DNA from: Planctomycetaceae bacterium
GTDB taxonomy: Bacteria > Planctomycetota > Planctomycetia > Planctomycetales > Planctomycetaceae
Assembly: GCA_041398785.1 (NCBI GenBank)
Contig: JAWKUA010000021.1
Coordinates: forward strand, 66,347 to 130,346
Length of the DNA: 64,000 bases
Reading direction: 5' to 3'
The position numbers and the translations under genes are program-made. Of the stretch, positions 58,795-64,000 are shown in pieces; within the stretch, counting starts at the first letter, position 1, and each line of letters starts with the position of its first letter. The notes under the pieces are model-generated. The model saw nothing but the letters and a program-made list of their open reading frames with translations. It made no database searches and was not told where the DNA came from.

Positions 58795-60015
58795 TCAGCG
58801 ATCCAGTTCCGCCGCGATGATGTTGATGCTTCCCAGCACCGCGACGACATCGCTGAGCTGATGGTTGCGGATCATGTGCGGGAACATTGCGAAGTGAACA
58901 AACGACGGCGGCCGGGTTCTGGCGCGGTACGCCCGCGTGTTACCGTCGCTGACAATAAAGAACCCCAGTTCTCCGTTGGGCGATTCCGTCGCCGCATAGA
59001 TCTGTTCGCGCGGCACGTCATAGCCGCGATTGGGCATCAGAACTTCGAAGTGCTGAATCAGCCCTTCAATACTGCGATACACGGCCGGTTTGGCCGGCAG
59101 CACCATGTCGCTGGCGACGTCAATATTGACCGGTCCGGCCGGAATGTTGTTGATCGCCTGCTCGATGATTTTCAGGCTCTCCAGAATTTCCTGCATCCGG
59201 ACCAGATACCGGGCGTAGCAGTCGCCTCCCGTCGAACAGACCACGTTGAAGTCCAGATCGTCGTACGCGAGGTAAGGTTCATCCCGGCGCAGATCTCGTT
59301 CGACGCCGCTGGCCCGAGCAACGGGACCTGTGGCGCCAAAATCGATCGCGTCTTCACGGCTGAGAAAGCCGACGCCTTTTGTTCGCTCGACGAAGATTCG
59401 ATTTCGAGTCAGCAGGTGATGGATTTCCGAATGTGTTTTTGGCAGCTGTTGAGCAAACTTCCTCGCGCGATCGACCCATTCCCGGTTGACGTCAAACAAC
59501 ACGCCGCCGACGCGTGTGTAGCTGCTGTGAAAACGCTGGCCGGAAGCGTGTTCCACGAGGTCGTAAATGTGTTCCCGCTGCCGAAACGCATAAAGAAACG
59601 CCGTGAATCCGCCCAGATCCAGCGCGGTCGTGCCGACATTCAGCAGATGGTCATGCAGCCGCATCAATTCGGCCAGAATTGTTCGCAGATATCGGGCTCG
59701 CGGAGTCAGTTCGATCCCCAGCAGTTTTTCGACCGCGTGATGCCACGCGATCTCGTTGGCCAGCGGAGACACATAGTTCATGCGATCGACGATGGTGACA
59801 TACTGATTGAAATCCAGATGCTCGCCGAGCTTTTCGAAACCACTGTGCAGGTAGCCGATGTGCGGAACGGCATCCACCACGCGTTCCCCGTCCAGCGTCA
59901 GCAGCAGCCGCAGAGTCGTGTGCGTGGCCGGATGCTGAGGACCGAAGTTGAGCGTCCAGACGTACTCGCGTTCGCCGGATTCAGTCTCAGGATTTTCGAC
60001 GGGCGTCAGAGGCAT
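58795..60015 (-). CDS. nuoD: NADH-quinone oxidoreductase subunit D
   Basis: The 406-residue 49-kDa-type subunit lining the quinone site. It has NFGPQHPATHTTLRLLL, HIGYLHSGFEKLGE, NYVSPLANE and the C-terminal DVVAVLGSINIIAAELDR. The quinone-contact His and Tyr positions are present. It is separate from nuoC, with 90 bases between, not fused as in some bacteria. Confidence 0.95.
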   Translation of the reverse strand: MPLTPVENPETESGEREYVWTLNFGPQHPATHTTLRLLLTLDGERVVDAVPHIGYLHSGFEKLGEHLDFNQYVTIVDRMNYVSPLANEIAWHHAVEKLLGIELTPRARYLRTILAELMRLHDHLLNVGTTALDLGGFTAFLYAFRQREHIYDLVEHASGQRFHSSYTRVGGVLFDVNREWVDRARKFAQQLPKTHSEIHHLLTRNRIFVERTKGVGFLSREDAIDFGATGPVARASGVERDLRRDEPYLAYDDLDFNVVCSTGGDCYARYLVRMQEILESLKIIEQAINNIPAGPVNIDVASDMVLPAKPAVYRSIEGLIQHFEVLMPNRGYDVPREQIYAATESPNGELGFFIVSDGNTRAYRARTRPPSFVHFAMFPHMIRNHQLSDVVAVLGSINIIAAELDR

Positions 60016-60105
60016 GGAACGGAGGGATTCAGTCAGGAAGGAAGTCGTCCAGGCGGTAGTGCTGTCGCTGGCGGCGTTGTCACCGCCGCGCGCGATCAGG
60101 GTGGA

Positions 60106-60594
60106 TCAGCTTTCGGCTCTCGTCAGGACCGGGAAATTGTGTCGTTCACCACGACCCTTCAGCGGATAATCCTTCCGCAACGGATGAGCAGTGAATTCGT
60201 CGGGCAGCAGGATCCGCCGCAAATCCGGATGGCCGACGAACCGGATCCCGAACATGTCGAACACTTCTCGTTCCAGCCAGTCAGCGCCGCGCCAAAGGGA
60301 AGACACCGACTGAAGCTGAGGTTCGGGAAGATTAACGGTCGTGCGCACGGTCAGCCGTTCTGACGTCGCCGTATTCAGCAACTGATAGATCACGCCGAAC
60401 CGGTCTTTGGCGCCTTGATACTCCAGAAAGTCGACGGCGGTGACATCGATCAGCATGTCGAAGTGGAATTCCAGCTTTAGCGCCGTCAGCAGCGCGAACA
60501 CGTGGTCGGCGCTCACGTCGAATCGGCGGTTGTCGCGAAACTCGGATTCCTTCAGCGTCGGGAAGCGAGTCGTGAGTGTTGCGGTGTCAGACAT
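60106..60594 (-). CDS. nuoC: NADH-quinone oxidoreductase subunit C
   Basis: The 162-residue 30-kDa-type subunit. The signature WLEREVFDMFGIRFVGHPDLRRILLPDEF is typical of the family (listed here in parts: EREVFDMFGI and HPDLRRILL). It ends in LKGRGERHNFPVL. The start overlaps the nuoB stop by eight bases. Confidence 0.94.
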   Translation of the reverse strand: MSDTATLTTRFPTLKESEFRDNRRFDVSADHVFALLTALKLEFHFDMLIDVTAVDFLEYQGAKDRFGVIYQLLNTATSERLTVRTTVNLPEPQLQSVSSLWRGADWLEREVFDMFGIRFVGHPDLRRILLPDEFTAHPLRKDYPLKGRGERHNFPVLTRAES

Positions 60595-61189
60595 GCGCCG
60601 GTCCTCTGTCGCTTACGGCAGCCGAAGTTGTCGGAAGTTGCCGAGCCTCGCGCACGCGAAGCTGTTCGTCTCGATCGAATGGTTCCGGACCCATCGGCTG
60701 AGTCCGGTTGCGAAATTCGGTGCCCATGACGGTTCCCGTGTGGCGAATCTTTTCCTGCATGGCAATCACCGCGGCCAGCAGTTGTTCGGGTCGAGGCGGA
60801 CACCCCGGAACGTACATGTCCACCGGTATGAATCGATCGATGCCCTGAACCACCGCATACGTGTCGAACACGCCGCCCGTGCAGGCACAGGCTCCCATGG
60901 AAATGCACCACTTGGGCTCCGGCATCTGCAGCCAGATGCGCTGCAGCACAGGCAGCATCTTCATCACGACGCGGCCGGCGACGATCAGCAGGTCGCACTG
61001 CCGCGGGCTGAACCGCATGACTTCCGCGCCGAACCTGGCCAGGTCGTGCCGTGAGGCGGCGGTCGCCATCAACTCGATACCGCAGCACGCTGTCGCGAAC
61101 GGCATCGGCCAGAGACTATTCGACCGAGCCCAGTTGGCGGCGGCGTCCAGCCGAGTCAGAAAGATATTCTCCGGCAGCCCTATCGCCAT
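60587..61189 (-). CDS. nuoB: NADH-quinone oxidoreductase subunit B
   Basis: A 200-residue subunit holding cluster N2 next to the quinone. The ATG at 61189 is chosen; the frame to 61321 lies wholly inside nuoA. Ligands are in ATACCGIELMA, SMGACACTGG and VPGCPPRPEQLL, including the adjacent Cys pair typical of N2. The C-terminus has about 35 extra polar residues. It overlaps nuoA by ten bases. Confidence 0.94.
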   Translation of the reverse strand: MAIGLPENIFLTRLDAAANWARSNSLWPMPFATACCGIELMATAASRHDLARFGAEVMRFSPRQCDLLIVAGRVVMKMLPVLQRIWLQMPEPKWCISMGACACTGGVFDTYAVVQGIDRFIPVDMYVPGCPPRPEQLLAAVIAMQEKIRHTGTVMGTEFRNRTQPMGPEPFDRDEQLRVREARQLPTTSAAVSDRGPAHV

Positions 61190-61569
61190 CGAAAGACTCC
61201 CTTCCGCAGCGCGTAAACCCAGGCAATTGCCAGAGTCGCCATGAACACAATCATTACCCCGAAAACGGTGTCTCGCAGTTCCGGCGGAACTCCCAGGTCG
61301 CTGTACGCACTGACCGCCCACGGATACAGAAACAGCAACTCCACATCGAACACCAGAAACAGAATGGCCACCAGGTAGAACCGCACATCAAACGGCTGAC
61401 GGGCATCACGGACCGGATCCATCCCGGATTCATACGTCATGTCCTTGACCGGCGTTCGCCTGCGAGGCCCCAGCAGGTGCGCCAGGGCAAGCGTCGTCAG
61501 AACGAAACCCAGCAGAACGCCGACGTAAAGTGCGAGAGGTGGAATGTTCAGCATCTCAGTTTTCATCAC
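61180..61569 (-). CDS. nuoA: NADH-quinone oxidoreductase subunit A
   Basis: A 129-residue membrane subunit, first gene of the nuo operon. Three hydrophobic helices (about 13-31, 66-85 and 98-119) flank the conserved YESGMDPVRDARQPFDVRFYLVAILFLVFDVE (seen as YESGMDPV and FDVRFYLVAILFLVFDVE), with the acidic loop residues of the family. Two ATGs at the start are adjacent. Transcription runs from here to nuoN at 45999. Confidence 0.94.
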   Translation of the reverse strand: MMKTEMLNIPPLALYVGVLLGFVLTTLALAHLLGPRRRTPVKDMTYESGMDPVRDARQPFDVRFYLVAILFLVFDVELLFLYPWAVSAYSDLGVPPELRDTVFGVMIVFMATLAIAWVYALRKGVFRWR

Positions 61570-62630
61570 AGACCGAATTTGCAGAGTGCTGCAGAATTTT
61601 GCACAGTCGGTGCAATCCTCACGGCAGCACCATCATTGGGCATTGCAATCGAAGAACGGCACGACGACGTGCGGCACTCACATAGGGCAATCTTCGCGTG
61701 CCCGTTCGGTTCCGCCGCTGATTCGGATCTGCCACTTCGGTGGCAGACAATTGCTCAGACATCCGGCTTCGCGGGTGAATCCATTTCTGCTCAGCCGATA
61801 CGCCGAGCGTCCCGGTTACACGAAAACGCGATCACCGTGTTGCGGTGGTCGATGTGCCGCTGTTACACGTTGACGTCAGTCCGTATCACGGTTCGGACAG
61901 GTGACATTCTGCAATTGCAAATCCCGGACCGATGTCGGTGGCAGATTTTTCGGCAGGGCTGCAATCCGACGCGGTTTCGGAATCATCTGCCCGGACGAAA
62001 CGCGCGGCAGTGTGACAATCGACACTGTCCGACGATAGAAGTGGATTCTGCGACGCATGCGTTTTGCGGCGGTAGAAATACTGACACGGCCGCTCGCCAT
62101 TTTTGAGACATCGCGTTCCGCTGAAGCTCCTGTCCGGGAAATGTGCAGAACAGACTGGCACATTCAGTCACGTTTACGACGAAAGGTTTCTCGCGGGAGA
62201 GATTTTTCCCCGACGCGACTCGAGCGGCATGAGACGTGAGTCAGCCGCCGCAGCATCGGGAACACACTGCCAACGGTTACGCGCGGCTCCCGCTGAGACG
62301 CCGCCGCATCGCGCGATCCATCGACAGATTTTGCGGATTCCCACAGACCGGTGCTGTCCGCGAAAGGCACGCCGGTGCCGGGTTCCGTCCGGCCGACGGA
62401 ACCGACTGCTGTGTCCCACGCAAATGCTGACTCCGCGAGGTTTGTTCCTGACGATGCTGACGGTCGCGACAATTCGAACGGCGTGGAAAAGCAAGGTCAC
62501 GTCATGAGATCGGTCTGATTGTCATTTACGCACCAGAAATCAACGACGCGCGCGGTGCGAGCGATCCTTCACGCAGATACCGCGAACTATGTTCTGGCAG
62601 ATGCCATGCAACACCTGACGAGACACGCTG
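61570..62630 (+). other. 1.06-kb stretch without recognisable gene
   Basis: Between nuoA and the divergent membrane-protein gene there are several overlapping frames of 60-135 codons on both strands, with no recognisable similarity. The nuo promoter and the operator-like repeat at 61599 must lie at one end. No tRNA, repeat array or IS end was seen. It could contain a decayed gene. Confidence 0.5.
61599..61615 (-). promoter_or_regulatory. Perfect inverted repeat upstream of nuoA, possible operator
   Basis: TTGCAC and its exact complement GTGCAA are separated by five bases, 30 bases before the nuoA start on the minus strand. The size and symmetry suit a dimeric repressor site or a small hairpin in the leader. 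No bound regulator can be named. Confidence 0.35.
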
Positions 62631-63629
62631 ATGCTAGTGCTGCAACAAACAAACCCGGGTACGGCGTTTCTGGAGACGCTGGGTCAGCCACAACGAACAT
62701 ATGGCGAACAACAACGTCGCGCATCATCAGTGATGATGGTGATTTCCGCCGTGTTCGGATTCCTGCTGGCTGCCGGTTCCGCGCTATTTCTGCTCGCGCT
62801 GATGACATCCACTGCCAATGAATCCAAACATTCCGGAGCAGTCCTTGTCATTGCCTTCTGTCTGTTCGCGCTGCCCGGCATTGTGGGCGGGCTGATGATG
62901 TTTCTGTCGTGGCGATCATTCCGAAACGGACGCACCACGTTCGCGCTGTATCCCGAACGACTTGTGCGATTCAACAAACGGCGATGGAACGAATTCGGGC
63001 TTTCGGAGATCAGCCGGATCGAAGGGAACGGTGAACGCGGTGCGGTGATCCGCATGTGCGACGGCACGAAAGTGGACGTTTCGCGGCACGTTGAAAACGC
63101 GTCTGAACTGGTCAGTCACCTCAGTGCTTGCCTGCGTCAGAGTCAACGAAGGATGGTTCCGAATCCGGTGTCCACCGCGACTCCATCCTGCGTCGCCGGC
63201 CGGTCGCGGGGCTTTCCGGCACGCTCAGCCGGGGACAGACAAATCGGTAACCGCGCCGCCTCCGTATCGGACGAAAGGCCGCTGTACGACCGTGATGCAT
63301 TGGTCGCCCGGCTGGAATCTGAAGCCGCACAGGAAAAATCCGTTCGCGGCATCGGCGAAACCGAAGAAGCGAAAGACAGCAGCTCGTGGGAGATCCTCTG
63401 CGGCGGCATCTTTCTTCTGGTCGCGAGTGCGTATCTGGTTCACGTCTTCGGACAGCTCGAAAGCGGTGAAAGGGAGAGCGCTCGGCTGTGGTGGGTCTTC
63501 GCACTGCTTTACAACACCTTCGGGTCGACGCTGACGATCGGTCTGACCACTTTGGCCGGCGTTGTTATGACATTCTTTGGTCTCAACGACGTGCTTAGCT
63601 CAAAACGTGACAAGCCCGTCTACCGGTGA
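62631..63629 (+). CDS. Membrane protein with a PH-like middle domain, function unknown
   Basis: A 332-residue protein with two N-terminal hydrophobic helices (about 34-58 and 70-92), a soluble part whose FALYPERLVRF..RWNEFGLSEISRIE text resembles bacterial PH-like domains, a polar linker, and two C-terminal helices (about 255-273 and 285-318). The ATG at 62631 starts MLVLQQTNPG; no good ribosome-binding site is seen. I do not recognise the family. It stands alone. Confidence 0.7.
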   Translation: MLVLQQTNPGTAFLETLGQPQRTYGEQQRRASSVMMVISAVFGFLLAAGSALFLLALMTSTANESKHSGAVLVIAFCLFALPGIVGGLMMFLSWRSFRNGRTTFALYPERLVRFNKRRWNEFGLSEISRIEGNGERGAVIRMCDGTKVDVSRHVENASELVSHLSACLRQSQRRMVPNPVSTATPSCVAGRSRGFPARSAGDRQIGNRAASVSDERPLYDRDALVARLESEAAQEKSVRGIGETEEAKDSSSWEILCGGIFLLVASAYLVHVFGQLESGERESARLWWVFALLYNTFGSTLTIGLTTLAGVVMTFFGLNDVLSSKRDKPVYR

Positions 63630-64000
63630 GCCTGAGCCGTTGCGGTTGTCCGAACACGTCGCGGGACCTGCGACCTGTCGTCGGTGGACAAGCAGTCCGA
63701 TGAGCTTTCGAATTGCTGACTCGACGCCCTTCAACACTGCGGCCTCTTCACAACCTGGCAATGATACTGTCATGAGATCGTCGCGCGCAAGTTGACCAGG
63801 TTCGCCCGTGGCTTGTGTTGCGTGCGAAGCATCGACGTCCGGGGAGTGTTGTCTCCGGCGTTCGCATCGCATTGACCCATCGCACGGTGAGGCGCCGCAA
63901 TTCGGAGCGAAAGAATCGCGCGAGCCGCTGCCGCGTCGGACGTCCTCCGGCACACGCGGCTCGGCAGGAGCCTCGCCCTCCCGGATGTTGGTGGCTCGGC
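63630..64000 (+). other. End of window without recognisable gene
   Basis: The last 371 bases carry only overlapping frames without similarity. No hairpin or repeat was noted. Confidence 0.45.

Noticed and set aside
58861..60363. 500-codon plus frame over nuoD and nuoC
   Set aside because: Antisense to two certain genes; no similarity.
61051..62106. 351-codon plus frame opposite nuoA/nuoB
   Set aside because: Half of it is antisense to nuoB and nuoA; the remainder has no similarity and no start with a ribosome-binding site.

Overview
The window is a piece of a high-GC chromosome that looks planctomycetal (Planctomycetota). The supporting signs are a DUF1080 secreted protein, a beta-propeller/di-haem cytochrome fusion, an A2-type haem-copper oxidase operon with cytochrome c and cupredoxin-like lipoproteins in front of it, a ThrS with a large catalytic-domain insertion, a PPi-type phosphofructokinase and a complete 14-gene nuo operon. 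This is inferred from protein content; no rRNA is present to confirm it. No tRNA, CRISPR array, phage, integrase or IS transposase was seen.

Layout. 1-10355 (+): terminal-oxidase operon, with a cytochrome c fragment, a cupredoxin-like lipoprotein, a di-haem cytochrome c lipoprotein, coxB, coxA, ctaA, ctaB, coxC, coxD and an ABC-transporter ATPase. 10529-12575: a ketoacyl-synthase homologue that has lost both catalytic histidines, and a YdeI-family protein. 12987-18936 (-): pstSCAB-phoU-phoB, with a PhoP-box-like repeat upstream of pstS. 19265-20128 (-): an ABC-2 permease that is probably the partner of the ATPase at 9402, separated from it by what looks like an inversion. 20543-24242 (+): ParA-type ATPase, DUF1080 protein, propeller/cytochrome protein. 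24254-24592: two tandem copies of a palindromic intergenic element. 24702-29572 (+): dnaX, ybaB, recR, rpoN. 29629-36386: thiL and rsmG (divergent), pfp, accC, accB and pepP (minus strand). 36387-43018 (+): DUF2459 lipoprotein, thrS, an SQR-like flavoprotein, a Rieske oxygenase and a small membrane protein. 43257-46373 (+): an autotransporter. 45999-61569 (-): nuoA to nuoN. 62631-63629 (+): a membrane protein of unknown function.

Functionally this is mostly respiratory and housekeeping DNA. Complex I feeds quinone, SQR can add electrons from sulfide, and the A2 oxidase with its own haem A synthesis genes is the terminal acceptor. The Pst/Pho block handles phosphate uptake. The dnaX-ybaB-recR-rpoN block and the accB/accC, thiL, rsmG and thrS genes are core functions.

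The most unusual points are: a one-base frameshift in nuoF that removes the last ligand of cluster N3; a nuoN reading frame running about 375 bases antisense into the autotransporter gene; the ketoacyl synthase without histidines; a consensus sigma-54 promoter in front of rpoN itself; the TTAACA direct repeat before pstS; and the split ABC transporter. I found no clear new multi-gene system; the remaining candidates are set out as findings.
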